Notes: generated by a model from the letters alone, not told the origin. Shown: positions 1 through 10,224, counted from the stretch's first letter. The stretch is DNA of 64,000 bases from Allolobophora icterica (GCA_963556255.1 OY744604.1:89906562-89970561), one strand, 5' to 3'. Numbers and translations are program-made.

Positions 1-86
<86 letters not shown>
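1..86. repeat. (AT)n microsatellite
   Basis: Uninterrupted AT dinucleotide repeat running in from the window edge. It ends just before the 5' region of the CR1-type element. Confidence 0.97.
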
Positions 87-88
<2 letters not shown>

Positions 89-303
89 ATTCGGATGAGT
101 GATTTGTCTTACCTGGTTGTAGTATATCGCATGACAGGCCTAGTGCTCGCCTTAAAATTGTATGTCTCCAGCCTTGATAAATTGGCGGGCTGGCCCAGTT
201 TTGATAAGTTTTCTTTTTTTTGATGTTTTTATTTTCCTTACTCTTATTATTTTGAGTACTTGTTTGGTTAAACTCTCTTTTCCTCATCTGCGTAATTTTC
301 GAC

Positions 304-2166
304 TTGACTGATAGGAGACAGCTGCGCAAGGAGTGCAGTAGGATTATTATTGATGAACTTTATAGTGACCCACTGTGCGAAGTTTGCACCTTACCTGTGC
401 TTATACCAGACCTAACGATCAGGTGCTCTTGTTGTACTAAAGCTCTACACCAGCAATGCTCTATGACTTTGAGTGAGGGAATAGTGAACCCGTTAACATG
501 GGTGTGCTCTACTTGTGAGATAATCTTAAATACTGATTCAGAGGGTGATGATGAAACTAGCATTGATAAAGTTACTACAGGCCCTAAAGTTGATACAATG
601 AGAGTAACTGGAGATGAACCAGAACTTGAGGTGTTTTCTGATGAAATAGAAACTAGTTTAGCCTTAGATAATTTAAACGCTGACCCAGACTACAACTATT
701 TTAAAAAATCCAACTGGTCCAGTAAATACATTACTCCTCAGGAACTAGCTAATCAATATGGAACTCACATTGAGGAGGGGGACATCACGACATTGCACAT
801 CAACTGTCGTAGTGTGAATCATAAATTAGGAGAAATCCGTGACCTAACCAACATGTTGCAGGCATCAGTTGTGGGCCTAACAGAAACGTGGCTGGAACCT
901 ATCCTTGAAGATTCTATACAAATTGCGGGATACACCTTTATGGGTAAATCTAGAACTGGAGGAAGGGGGGGAGGAGTGGGAATGCTCATCAAAGAAGGCC
1001 TAAAATTCCAACATTATATACCCTTGGCTGGACGGATCGACCATAAAACGTATGAGAGCCTATTTATTCGGCTTAAGTTAAAAAAGGGATTCCTCTTAGT
1101 AGGGATTATCTACAGGGCTCCTGGGCAGAGACTGAATGAGTTCAATGAGGAAATTGATGAGCTGATAGGGGGAATAAAGACCAGCTTTAAGGATGTAATA
1201 TTACTAGGAGATTTTAATATCGATTTACTAAAAGTTAATGAACATACGGAAACCAATATTTTCTATAACTATCTGGCCACTCATCTTTACCTGCCGGCTA
1301 TTACCAGGCCTACAAGAATCACTCCCACAACCCGAACTTTAATAGACAATATATTCACCAGTGCCTGGTCGAAGCTGCTCGATGCTCACATCATCATATC
1401 TGACATCTCCGACCATCTCCCGATTTGTGCTAGGTTTGCATTGGTGTCAAAACCCAATATTAAACTATACTCCAAAGCAAATAGATTAATTAACGATGAA
1501 CAGAAATCTAAATTCAAATCTCTTCTGCAAGATATTAGCTGGGATCCTGTATTGAGGATGTGTAACCAAGGTGATGCGAATGAAGCATACGAATTATTCA
1601 TTGCTAGATATACCCAGGCCTATAATGATGCCTTTCCTCTCTTGACAGATACTAAGGATCGTAAAGTTAAATTTAAAAATGCATGGATGACTACGGGGCT
1701 TCTTAAATCATCCAAGAGGAAGAACCTCTTATATGTACGATATTTGAAAAATCCGAATAATCAGAACAAGAGTAAATTTATCGAGTATCGAAATAAATTT
1801 AAAACTATTAGACTAAATGCTGAACGTAATTACTATAATTTTGAATTCCAAAAATGTCACAACGACTTAAAGGCTACTTGGAAATTAATCAGAACAGTAA
1901 TGTCACTTGACAATAAGAAAGTGGAAGTAGTCTCTTTAAGAATAAATGATAATAATGTAGAAGATCCAATTAACATTGCCAATGGGTTTAACAATTACTT
2001 TACCAGTATAGCCACTGACTTAGCTAACAAAATTCAATATTCTCCAGGGAACTTTATTGACTATTTGCCTCCGTCCCGTCAAAACTCCATGGGAATTACT
2101 TTGACTTCCCCGGAAGAACTCTTAAAAGTCTGCAGTACTCTAAAAAAACGCATACAAAAGGTATAG
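304..2166 (+). CDS. CR1-type ORF, zinc finger plus endonuclease part
   Basis: Codes for about 620 residues. Near the N terminus is a Cys/His cluster, CEVC, RCSCC, HQQC and WVCSTC, resembling a PHD finger. It is followed by an exonuclease-endonuclease-phosphatase domain: TLHINCRSV, GLTETWLE, GGGVGML, GIIYRAPG, LLGDFNIDLL and the terminal SDHLPI motif, in the order expected for the LINE endonuclease that nicks target DNA. The frame then runs through a basic linker into the start of the RT region and stops at TAG 2164-2166, six codons after an A-AAA-AAA heptamer. There is no ATG near the head; the first in-frame Met is about 53 residues in. The reading is intact through EN, which suggests a fairly young copy. 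Confidence 0.88.
   Translation: MTDRRQLRKECSRIIIDELYSDPLCEVCTLPVLIPDLTIRCSCCTKALHQQCSMTLSEGIVNPLTWVCSTCEIILNTDSEGDDETSIDKVTTGPKVDTMRVTGDEPELEVFSDEIETSLALDNLNADPDYNYFKKSNWSSKYITPQELANQYGTHIEEGDITTLHINCRSVNHKLGEIRDLTNMLQASVVGLTETWLEPILEDSIQIAGYTFMGKSRTGGRGGGVGMLIKEGLKFQHYIPLAGRIDHKTYESLFIRLKLKKGFLLVGIIYRAPGQRLNEFNEEIDELIGGIKTSFKDVILLGDFNIDLLKVNEHTETNIFYNYLATHLYLPAITRPTRITPTTRTLIDNIFTSAWSKLLDAHIIISDISDHLPICARFALVSKPNIKLYSKANRLINDEQKSKFKSLLQDISWDPVLRMCNQGDANEAYELFIARYTQAYNDAFPLLTDTKDRKVKFKNAWMTTGLLKSSKRKNLLYVRYLKNPNNQNKSKFIEYRNKFKTIRLNAERNYYNFEFQKCHNDLKATWKLIRTVMSLDNKKVEVVSLRINDNNVEDPINIANGFNNYFTSIATDLANKIQYSPGNFIDYLPPSRQNSMGITLTSPEELLKVCSTLKKRIQKV
2142..2148 (+). other. A-AAA-AAA heptamer at the EN/RT frame switch
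   Basis: Codons CTA AAA AAA CGC in the upstream frame form the slippery pattern X XXY YYZ with all A. A -1 slip puts the next codon at ACG and enters the RT frame exactly. A stop follows six codons later in the zero frame. This could be programmed -1 frameshifting or a one-base loss from an eight-A run; this copy alone cannot decide. Confidence 0.6.
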
Positions 2167-3632
2167 ATGACATTGATCCCTATCTTGCCTCTCCAAATTT
2201 GTCCTTAATTACTCAACCACTAACGGCAATTATAAACTGTTCACTACTTAATGGTTTGGTTCCGACTAACATTAAGGCAGCCAAGGTCATACCTGTCTTC
2301 AAAAAGGGTGATAAAGATAGCCCGGCCAATTACAGACCAATTTCTGTACTGAACTACTTTGCTAAATATTTTGAAAAAATTGTCTATGATAGACTCAGCA
2401 ATTACATTAAAAGCTTTAACTTGATTCATCAGTCTCAACATGGCTTCCAACAGGGTCATTCTACATACATGGCCCTATTAGACTTGGAGGATAGGGTTAC
2501 CAAAGCTATAGACAATAATGATTACTCTGTGGGAATATTCGTCGATCTGGCTAAAGCATTTGATACCGTAGACCATGCTATTCTACTAAAAAAATTAGAA
2601 AATTACGGTATCAGAGGCCCACTATTAAAATGGTTTGACAGCTATCTAGCCAATCGCACACAGAGAGTTTGGAGTAATGGGGTCTTGTCGGATAGCCTAG
2701 GAATTAAATATGGGGTCCCTCAGGGATCAAATCTTGGTCCTTTATTATTTTTATTATATATCAACGACTTGGCAGATGTCTCTAAAACTCTTTATTTCAT
2801 TTTATTCGCTGATGACACTAATATATTCCTTGCTCATCATTCCTGGCAATCCCTAATGGAGATTATTAACGCTGAACTAATCCTAGTCAATAATTGGTTC
2901 TCGGCAAACAGGCTCTCCCTTAATATAGATAAAACTAGCTTAATTATATTCAAGTCACATAGGAAAATCAAGCCCATTGACATCACCCTAGAAATTGCGG
3001 GAACCCCTCTGGCACAAGTGGAGACAACGAAATTCCTTGGCGTACTGGTGGATAGACACTTGTCCTGGAAAGACCATATTAACTACATTTCTTTGAAAAT
3101 AGCAAAGAACATAGGAATCATTAAGAGGATATCCTACCTACTTCCCACTTCCATTAGATTAAATTTATACTATACTCTGATCCTACCTTACCTTAGCTAC
3201 TGTAATATAATTTGGGCAATTAATTATAACTCAAGGCTTCACAAACTAGTGATTCTCCAAAAGAAAGCAGTTAGACTGATCTTGGGAGTCCCCTATGGCA
3301 CCCACTCTGGACCTATATTTAACCACTTCCATTTATTAACTCTGGATCAAATTAGAACATTTCAAATAGGAATCTTTCTCTACCGGTTTGAAAATAAGCT
3401 ATTACCGGACTCGTTCAAGAATTATTTTGTTTTGGGTTCTCAACTTCACTCACACCTTACTAGGGATGCCCTCAATTACCGCCTTGATAGAGCCCGGACC
3501 AATGTAAGGGTCTTCAGTATAAAATTCTATGGGCCTAAGATTTGGAATAACCTGCCCCTTGACATACGTCAATTGGCTAATCCCTACTTATTTAAGACTC
3601 GACTACGTAGGCACCTATTGAACATCGACTGA
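2148..3632 (+). CDS. CR1-type reverse transcriptase part (-1 frame relative to EN)
   Basis: Starting from ACG at 2148 in the -1 frame, the protein continues directly from the endonuclease part. RT motifs are in order: AKVIPVFKKGD, NYRPISVL, QHGFQQGHST, VDLAKAFDTVDH, YGVPQGSNLGP, LFADDTNIF and TTKFLGVLVD, then the C-terminal region with LPYLSYCN and GPKIWNNLP. The catalytic Asp pair FADD is present and the frame is open to TGA 3630-3632, so the RT appears intact. The first ATG is about 17 codons into this frame, so expression probably needs frameshifting from the upstream frame, or a compensating base in another copy. Confidence 0.9.
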   Translation, partial: THTKGIDDIDPYLASPNLSLITQPLTAIINCSLLNGLVPTNIKAAKVIPVFKKGDKDSPANYRPISVLNYFAKYFEKIVYDRLSNYIKSFNLIHQSQHGFQQGHSTYMALLDLEDRVTKAIDNNDYSVGIFVDLAKAFDTVDHAILLKKLENYGIRGPLLKWFDSYLANRTQRVWSNGVLSDSLGIKYGVPQGSNLGPLLFLLYINDLADVSKTLYFILFADDTNIFLAHHSWQSLMEIINAELILVNNWFSANRLSLNIDKTSLIIFKSHRKIKPIDITLEIAGTPLAQVETTKFLGVLVDRHLSWKDHINYISLKIAKNIGIIKRISYLLPTSIRLNLYYTLILPYLSYCNIIWAINYNSRLHKLVILQKKAVRLILGVPYGTHSGPIFNHFHLLTLDQIRTFQIGIFLYRFENKLLPDSFKNYFVLGSQLHSHLTRDALNYRLDRARTNVRVFSIKFYGPKIWNNLPLDIRQLANPYLFKTRLRRHLLNID

Positions 3633-3886
3633 GTTCCCTTCGTCAGAGGGCTGGTTCATCCTAGTTCTCACGTATCTGGTTGCACACGATCGCACGTGGG
3701 TCTACTTTGGTTATCTTTAGTTAGTTAAGTTAGTTAAGTTAGTTAAGGTACGCATACTATCCGTTTATATGTTGCCTCTATGTAAGTAAATTTGAGGCCG
3801 ATTGGCTCAACTGCATAAATACAGGGAAAAGAGGCTATTTTCTTTCACCATTGTCAGTCATATTGTAAATGTTATTGCTGCTTTAT

Positions 3887-3933
3887 AGGTGACCCTAGTT
3901 AGCGGGACGAATATCCCTTAGGGGCCACCTTTT
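3887..3933 (+). other. conserved 3' UTR stem-loop of the CR1-type element
   Basis: AGGTGACCCT and AGGGGCCACCT can pair around an inner AGCGGGA/TCCCTT stem. The same layout recurs in the minus-strand relic at about 6010-6065 and in the plus-strand 3' fragment at about 8885-8935 despite sequence drift. This suggests a conserved RNA structure, plausibly the RT recognition site. Confidence 0.55.
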
Positions 3934-4089
3934 GTGATCAGTGACAAGACTGCTTACTTCTGTTTTACATTTACTGTACTTTGTCAAAATTGTCATTTGG
4001 TTGCAATAAAAATCTTTGATTGATTGATTGATTGATATTCATTATTTAAATAAATGACTCATGTCATTCGTTGATATCTATAGCGAGAT

Positions 4090-4760
4090 ACTCCTTAAGA
4101 TGCATTTAGGTCTGTTTGAATCCAAAGTAACCTGGCGCATGTAGTGTAATCTTAGGAGATGTTACATGCTGTATAAAGAATGTATAGTAGCAGCCCAAAA
4201 ACCAGGCCCTAAGAAAACACCGAAGACAATGGTCACCCAGTCTGTGCCCATCGTTACCACCATTGTCAGTATCATCCAAAACGATCGAAATCATTGAAGC
4301 AATTGAGCTGCAAATACGTGTGACGGATTGAGACGCGTATAAATGTTATGGTCAACCGTATCAAACGCTGCACTTACATCAAGTAAAGCTAGCAGCGTCA
4401 CATGACCAGCTTAAATGCCATCAGCAGGAAATTAACACAAAAGGTCACCATTGGAAATACGGCGTATGCACTGCCAACACAAATAGGCTACATCGACAGC
4501 TTCCAACAACGGGACTCTGATCCCAAAACAATCCTGCAGTTTTAGATGTGAAGCTGATTGCAGCGTATCGAAAGAGCCTTGCACAATCACAGCCATGATT
4601 GCAGGTATCTGTAGCTTATCACGACAGTTTTTACTAAGAAATTGAATGAGAGGAGAACCAAGACTTAAAACGGTTTGGCAAATACACAAGTTGTACTTTA
4701 GGCCCGAAAGTGTAAAACGTATTTTACATGTACAGATAAACGGCAACTACAGACATGGTA
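4090..4760 (-). mobile_element. decayed L2-type LINE fragment
   Basis: The minus strand contains broken pieces reading LLALLDVSAAFDTVDHN (RT motif around the first catalytic Asp, at about 4325-4395), followed at about 4170-4240 by a stretch resembling the VPQGSVLGP region. Stops and shifts interrupt it. The upper end runs into the perfect hairpin at 4725-4789. No function is expected. Confidence 0.55.
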
Positions 4761-4789
4761 TCTGTAGTTGCCGTTTATCTGTACATGTA
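4725..4789. repeat. perfect 29-bp inverted repeat with 7-nt loop
   Basis: Arms 4725-4753 and 4761-4789 are exact reverse complements (left arm begins TACATGTACAGATAAACGG), with loop CATGGTA. It looks like a snap-back duplication. A transcript would form a 29-bp hairpin. Confidence 0.9.
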
Positions 4790-4949
4790 TGATAAGTTTT
4801 GGGTGACATTCAAGTAAATCAACTCTTCACTCATTGCTTTGCATTGAAGACATTAGACTTATGGTTTTAATAGATTTTAAATAGGGCCTATCATACTGCA
4901 TAAAGTAATTAATTTCAATGTGATGTATGATGTGTGAATTTTGATTTAG

Positions 4950-5081
4950 ACCCCGAACTTGGACCAGGCTACGTTGCTCCAGTCGTTATTACTGTCGTGA
5001 TTACAATTATTTGTGCGATAATCATCAGCGTCTTACTTTTTTATCTATTGAAGATATTGAAGAAACGACGCCTGAGGAAAA
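4950..5081 (+). CDS. receptor gene exon: transmembrane segment and stop-transfer
   Basis: An internal exon bounded by TTTAG before 4950 and GTAAGA from 5082. Reading AC-CCC-GAA..., it encodes PELGPGYVAP, then a hydrophobic run of about 25 residues (VVITVVITIICAIIISVLL...), then KILKKRRLRK, a classical basic stop-transfer. This predicts a single-pass type I membrane protein with its ectodomain encoded upstream of the window. It begins with two bases of a split codon and ends with one base left over, matching the next exon at 23873. The following intron is 18.8 kb and full of transposons. Identity as an exon rests on splice sites, phase and the transmembrane profile. Confidence 0.8.
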
Positions 5082-5897
5082 GTAAGACCATTTGGATAAA
5101 ATTCACATAAGAGAATAAGCTGCGCACAAATTCAGAAGCTGTATAAATTACGCAAAAATTATAGTTATGCCAGTTAATAATAGTTTTGCACAGTGACAAT
5201 CGGTAGACATACTGGTAACGTTCCCAGTTATTTCATCACTATCTAGTTACCGAGGAACTAGATTTTCTTAATGAATTGCAACATTACTTAGGCTAGCGAG
5301 CGCAATGCCTTTAAAAGATATTAAAAGGTGTTGTATTAAGTAACTTGATACATGAATGTATGAACAGTGTTTATGATGAGATTATCATAATGATAGGCCT
5401 ATGCAACACTTGAACGCAGACTTTCATAGGAACCTATTAAGCAGTTATTTCGAAGTCAAGTGTTGGCCATCGAATTTGCATTTCAGATGACAGTTTCGCA
5501 CCTGTCATATTACTTCATAAACGAGTTCAATATTTCTATGAATTTATTAAATTCGCTCAAAATGCAAAACTAGATTTCAAAATTTAGACCACTTGGAAAT
5601 AGAATTTTCAAATGCACAACGTTTTAGAAATAAAGATAGGGCCTACTGCTCCCCGTGATAGATTACTGGGAAATTCGAGATTCTTAAAATTGAGTGTAAT
5701 TTAAATCATATAGCACACCAGATATATTATGTATATAATCGCCGAATAGGGTTAGTAATTTGTGGAGTAGATGTGTTCATTTGCGTCAACTCTGTCCTGA
5801 TTCCCTTACTCCTGGAGCAATAGCAGTGACAACGCAAATTTTTAGACCACTCATAAATGTTTTCACTGACTTGATTGAGGCGATGCAACTATATATA
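5082..5897 (+). other. intron sequence, nothing recognised
   Basis: AT-rich unique-looking DNA with no ORF or motif I can support. The last part (5873-5897) carries GATTGAGGCGATGCAACTATA, a motif that recurs near 10.1-10.2 kb next to TA repeats. Confidence 0.5.
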
Positions 5898-6704
5898 TAT
5901 CAATCAATCAATCAATCAAATCATTTTATTGCTTCCATCAAAACAAAACAAAACAAAAACATGTTATGTAACAAACTATAAGTAGTCGGATTGTGGTTCT
6001 GTCTCAGATAGAGCAAAAGGTGGCCCTAAAGGGAGGTAACTCCCGCTAAGCAGGGACACCTACTAGTGTTGTACATAACTTAAGTGACTGTCAAGTCATG
6101 GTAAGCCAGAGGGAGTAGATAGTTGAGGTCTGGTGTGGAAACATGAGAGAAAGCAAAATAAATCATTGTTAAACTTAACTAATCATTTATATATACTTAA
6201 CTAAACGTCAACAAAAGAAACAAGGAAACAGAAAATAGGACTATCAGTCCTATAAGAAAAGAATAAGTAGGAGAAAAAATGAATGAATGGGGAGAAGAGC
6301 AGCACGTAACCCGGCGCGGCGCGTCCATCGAGCAGCATTGGCCAAACCCTGTGGTCGTTCCAAGGTCCGTTAACAACCATTCAAGATAAATGATTTCAGA
6401 CGAGATTTGAATAAGTTTATATTTGGAGAGTGACGGATATCGGGAGGTATAGTTTCCCATACTTTGGGCCCATACGCCTTTAAACTAAATAGTCGTGAGT
6501 TGGTACGAGCCTTGACTGGTCTGAGGGCAGCGGCGTTCCTAGTGTGATGGGTGTGGATCCGAGATCCTGGGATAAAATAGTCACAGAATGAGGAGGGAAG
6601 GTTATTGTGTTCAAACCGATAGAAAAATTTACCAATTTGTGTTAGCCTAAGTTGACTTATATTTAGTAGTCTAAGTCTGCTGAAGATTGGGGCAGTATGG
6701 GTCC

Positions 6705-6707
<3 letters not shown>
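5898..6707 (-). mobile_element. 5'-truncated CR1-type LINE (3' end only)
   Basis: The minus strand encodes the RT C terminus: [18 protein letters not shown], then IGKFFYRFEHNNLP and AYGPKVWETIPPDIR, ending at a stop near 6370. It closely parallels the end of the 0.3-3.6 kb element. The 3' UTR hairpin lies at about 6010-6065 and the element ends in (TGAT)n, read as ATCA repeats at 5900-5920. Truncation occurs at the GTHTAP codons, where TA microsatellite begins. A dead-on-arrival LINE insertion. Confidence 0.85.
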
Positions 6708-6802
<95 letters not shown>

Positions 6803-6805
6803 TAT
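6708..6805. repeat. (TA)n microsatellite
   Basis: About 98 bp of nearly pure TA. It separates the truncated CR1 from the left terminal inverted repeat of the 6807-9682 element. Confidence 0.95.
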
Positions 6806-7399
6806 CTGTGTCCCAAGACAAACAAGGGGAACAAAATTTTGAAACTTATGACGCAGTCCCTTTACAAAGTTTCTTTATGGTCCCATAAGAACACTTGCAA
6901 AATTTTATGACATTTTAAAAATATTTAGGGGTCCCCAAAGCTCTTAGAATTGAGGTGGTTTGTCATAAATTATGTGTGATGTCTCTGAGTTTGAAAATTG
7001 CCATAGGATCAGACTTTGATCCCATAATAACACGCTTAATACCATTAGAAAGCTCTTAAAAGGTACAACCTACAACAATGTCAACATAATATAACCTTAT
7101 TGTATATGTGAATAAAGGTTCAACTGTGAAGAAGACAGGAAACATGCAAAATCAAGATTCCTTGGCTTCAATTTGTATTCAGCAATAATTTTACCTAAAT
7201 TTCCCAATAATGTTATTCATGATGATTCTAGCTTCTCTAGTCAACGAAATAGGCTGCTCAACATCTTCAGCAGTGCTTTCTAAGTTACCATTCACTGTCA
7301 ACAAAGCCAAGGATGAATTTCAACCCTCTAAATCTGTCGAGCACTGGGAGGCAAGCTGCTATCTATGACACCACTGCAGTAGACGTGGACTGAATGCCA

Positions 7400-8370
7400 G
7401 TCCTGATTTCTTCTCTGGTTGATGGAAGTACTAATACTTCTGGGTGTGCCAAAGTTGGCCTCTGAGTCAGGACAGGCAGCAGTGATAGCAGTTCTGGACC
7501 TTTTGAAGTCATGGCAGCGCTATTTGCTATCAGCATGTACATGTACTTTGACACAACGGCCTCAAACACCGGCAAAGTTATTGGAGCCTGCACTCTTCCA
7601 GAGACAGCCATCGGTCATAATCTGCTGTGGATGGCTTGTCGACATGAAATGTTTGAAGTCCTGTTGTCTGATGCATTCGTATTGTGCCTTGATAAAGTTT
7701 GTCCATTCTGTTCTTCAACTGATTTAGAGATAAATGGTCCGACCTGTTCCACCATAAACCCAAGCCTTTTTGATGAAGACGAATCTGTTATCTAGTTGAT
7801 GGCCTGTGAATTACAGGGCATCTAACGTTTCAACAGATTTGTAGTCAACATCTACATCAACTCGTGGTTCGCATGTCGAGTCGCTGCTGATTTCTTATGC
7901 TGTTGCTCTGTAGACACAGGACTGAAGATGATACAGCGTCATTCTTGGTACCTAAGAGAAGAGCTAGTGAACCCCTCTCTCTTCTCTCAGCATCTGTCTT
8001 CTGAAGAGAAAGCGCAACTTATCTCGACCAGTGAAAGGTGATCGAGGATTGCATGTGGTTCAGTCTCTTCCCCGCACAATAACGGAATTATCTATATCTC
8101 GAAGCTTCTTCCGAGCTACCGCCATCGATGTCAGTTTTCTCGATATTCCAGTGGCAGAGTTGCACGAAAACCAATCATATAAGATCGTTTGTGAATTTGT
8201 TAATAACTTGGCATGTGTGAATGAGAGTGCTGAACGTTGTTTTACTCTTATGCAGTATGTAACAGTATGTATACAGTATGTAACAGTATGTATGCAGTAT
8301 GTAACAGTATGTTTAACAATAACGAAGAACAGAAACAGTTGCTTCTACAAGTTGTTGAAGCTGTTGACAT
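7400..8370 (+). pseudogene. decayed transposase-like ORF, FDTTASNTG family
   Basis: Three blocks in different frames read in the N-to-C order of a protein family I know only as uncharacterised, transposon-like and common in marine invertebrates. They are LLGVPKLASESGQAAVIAVL (7438-7500), FDTTASNTGKVIGAC with LLWMACRHEMFEVLLSDAF (7546-7680), and CEFVNNLACVNESAERCFTL (8190-8255) followed after a local duplication by NNNEEQKQLLLQVVEAVD (8312-8370). Frameshifts and stops break it, so it is non-functional. The Asp in FDTT and Asn-Thr-Gly suggest an RNase H-like nuclease core, by inference. It sits centrally between the TIRs, as expected for the element's transposase. A 19-20-bp tandem duplication (AGTATGTAACAGTATGT) interrupts it at 8250-8310. 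Confidence 0.6.
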
Positions 8371-8694
8371 AGGCAAGACTTTTCTAAGTGCATTCATGAC
8401 AATCATGTAGATATGTAGAAGGTAGATTGTAGAAATGAAGACTTAAGTAACTGAAGGTGTAATCAATGATGAAGAATAAACAGATGAAGGTATGGAGGAG
8501 CTCAAATTATGGCTTGTTGCAATATCAAAGATTTGTACTGATGGTTGCTTCTGACTATTAGTGGTAATAACTGATATTGCAAAAGTCCAAAAATCTTAAA
8601 TTTTGTTTAATTTTTGTACTATTTGACTGTAAAGCCATACATGAAATATCCAACAAAGTTACATACTTGTAGATTCTACTATTTAAGGGTATGC

Positions 8695-9432
8695 GGACGT
8701 TTCGTCCCCGGACGATTCGTCCCGGACGATTCGTCCCGAGGACGTTTCGTCCCCGGACGATTCGTCCCAGGACGAATCGTCCGAGGCTATCATTTCGTGA
8801 ATCTTAATTTTTGTGTTTGCGACTGGTGTATAGTGATTTGTGATTGGTGATGATTGCCTATTTAAGGAGTGATTTTAATTTGGTATATAGGGTTACCTCC
8901 TAGCGGGACTTGTCCCTTTTGAGCTCCCCTTTAGAAACTCAACCAGAAAACTGTTGCCTGGCAAACTGTTCTGTATTACTAGTTATAAACTGTTTGATGT
9001 CTTCTAATAAACGGATTTTTAATGAATTTGATTTTGATTAACAATGTTACCTCACCATAAATCAACAGGTACACGAAATCAACAAATCTACCAAAGTGAC
9101 AAACAACAAAAGATCGATTGTCAGAGGATAAAACGAGCTAATGTTAAAACTCAACAAAACATCGCTTGTCAGAGGATAGAACTCCACTAATGTTAACAAT
9201 CAACAAAACATCGATTGTGACAACCTAAAAAACACTAATACGATAAACCAATTTACATAACCATCGTGACGAACAGTCTGTGACGAATAGACCCGAGTTG
9301 AGTTTTATCCTATGACGAATCGTCCTGGGACGAATCGTCCTGGGACGAATCGTCCTGGGACGAATCGTCCTGGGACGAAACGTCCTCGTGACGAATCGTC
9401 CGGGACGAATCGTCCGGGGACGAAACGTCCCC
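8695..9432. mobile_element. nested foldback element with arrays of palindromic 14-15-bp repeats
   Basis: The left array (8695-8786) and right array (9313-9432) are built from tandem copies of GGACGAWTCGTCC plus 1-3 bp. Each unit is itself a palindrome, and unit variants (TTCGTCC versus TTTCGTCC) occur in mirrored order in the two arrays. The arrays thus form inverted repeats around a 520-bp core. The core contains the 3' end of a CR1-type LINE (8880-9035). The element sits at the inner border of the right TIR of the larger transposon. No ORF of its own is seen. Confidence 0.7.
8880..9035 (+). mobile_element. CR1-type LINE 3' end fragment
   Basis: Carries the conserved 3' hairpin (ACCTCCTAGCGGGACTTGTC and the following complementary part), an AATAAA-like signal (CTAATAAACGG at about 9004) and an ATTTGAT-type tail. 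It resembles the 3' UTRs at 3887-4036 and 5898-6070. Confidence 0.55.
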
Positions 9433-9679
9433 AAATCCTATTTAAGAGCATTCCAATGGTGTTTAACATGTTATCATGGGATCCAAGATTGATGTCTAAA
9501 AGCGTTTAGAAAATGGACACGTCGGGCGCTAATTATGCCAATATGGGGAAAATTTGAGAGTTTTGGGGACCCCTAAATATTTTAAAAATGTCATGAAATT
9601 TTAAAGGTGTTACTATGGGACCATAAAGAAACTTTTTAGAGGGACTGCATATAAAAATTCAAAAAAATATTTTGGGGCA

Positions 9680-9681
<2 letters not shown>

Positions 9682-9753
<72 letters not shown>

Positions 9754-9755
9754 TA

Positions 9756-9786
<31 letters not shown>
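9682..9786. repeat. (TA)n microsatellite
   Basis: About 105 bp of TA with two small interruptions. It borders the right TIR of the 2.9-kb element, and its other side abuts an L2-type 3' end, so it may also be the expanded tail of that LINE. Confidence 0.93.
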
Positions 9787-9789
<3 letters not shown>

Positions 9790-10085
9790 AATTGAACATT
9801 TATATAGCGCCACTCAAATCAGCGGCGCTCTCGACCCGCATCACTGCCAAAAACCGGCAAAAAGAAAGGTTTTCCAGCGTCTACGGAACTGAAGAGGAGA
9901 GAGGACAAGAAGCTCTTGGTGGAGGGTCTGGGAAAGACTGTTCCAGGTTGAAGGACCAACATAGGCAAAGCTCCTGGATTGGGCCGTGGAAGAGTGCATA
10001 CGCGGAACAACCATAAGGCCACGGGCCGAGGAACGCAAGGATGCCTTCTCAGGCAGGGAAGAAACTGGAGTGCAGAAATTCATTA
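9787..10085 (-). mobile_element. L2-type LINE 3' end
   Basis: On the minus strand the sequence ends GAGTGGCGCTATATAAATG followed by the TA repeat. This is the same kind of 3' terminus (GCGC, then TATAAAT, then a simple repeat) as at 26801 and near 23660, 25890 and 58050. Upstream of it are short broken pieces compatible with an RT C terminus (for example GPSTWNSLSQTL). Confidence 0.55.
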
Positions 10086-10224
10086 GGCATATATAGTTGA
10101 TTGAGGCGATGGAACTATATATATATATATATATATATAGTTAGATATATAGTTGCATCGCCTCAATCAATATATATATATATATAATATATATAGTTAG
10201 ATATATAGTTGCATCGCCTCAATC

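Larger units (their letters stand above)
253..4036 (+). mobile_element. CR1/L2-superfamily non-LTR retrotransposon, near full length
   Basis: Seen: a PHD-like zinc finger, an apurinic-type endonuclease and a reverse transcriptase, then a 3' UTR with a conserved hairpin, an AATAAA at about 4005 and a terminal (TGAT)n tail at 4017-4036 in place of poly(A). This layout fits the CR1/L2 group of LINEs. The two frames are joined at a 7-A run (2142-2148). The 5' frame has no ATG at its head: the in-frame stop at 253 is followed by an open stretch starting at TTG 304, so the true start is lost, upstream in another frame, or non-ATG. The start given is only where the frame opens. Two further 3' fragments of related elements occur at 5898-6707 (minus) and 8880-9035 (plus). 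The element lies in the intron or region upstream of the receptor transmembrane exon. Confidence 0.9.
6807..9682. mobile_element. 2.9-kb DNA transposon with about 260-bp TIRs, between two TA microsatellites
   Basis: The first 260 bp (6807-7065) is matched in inverted orientation by 9425-9682. Shared blocks include AAAGTTTCTTTATGGTCCCA, AATATTTAGGGGTCCCCAAA and, deeper, GATCCCATAATAACA / CCATTAGAAAGCTCTTAAA. Both outer ends abut (TA)n tracts (6708-6805 and 9682-9786), as expected for an element that inserts at TA repeats, or whose target was TA. Inside is a decayed plus-strand transposase-like gene (7400-8370) and a second, nested foldback element (8695-9432). TIR arms differ by point changes and small indels, so it is not recent. 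Superfamily not recognised. Confidence 0.8.
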
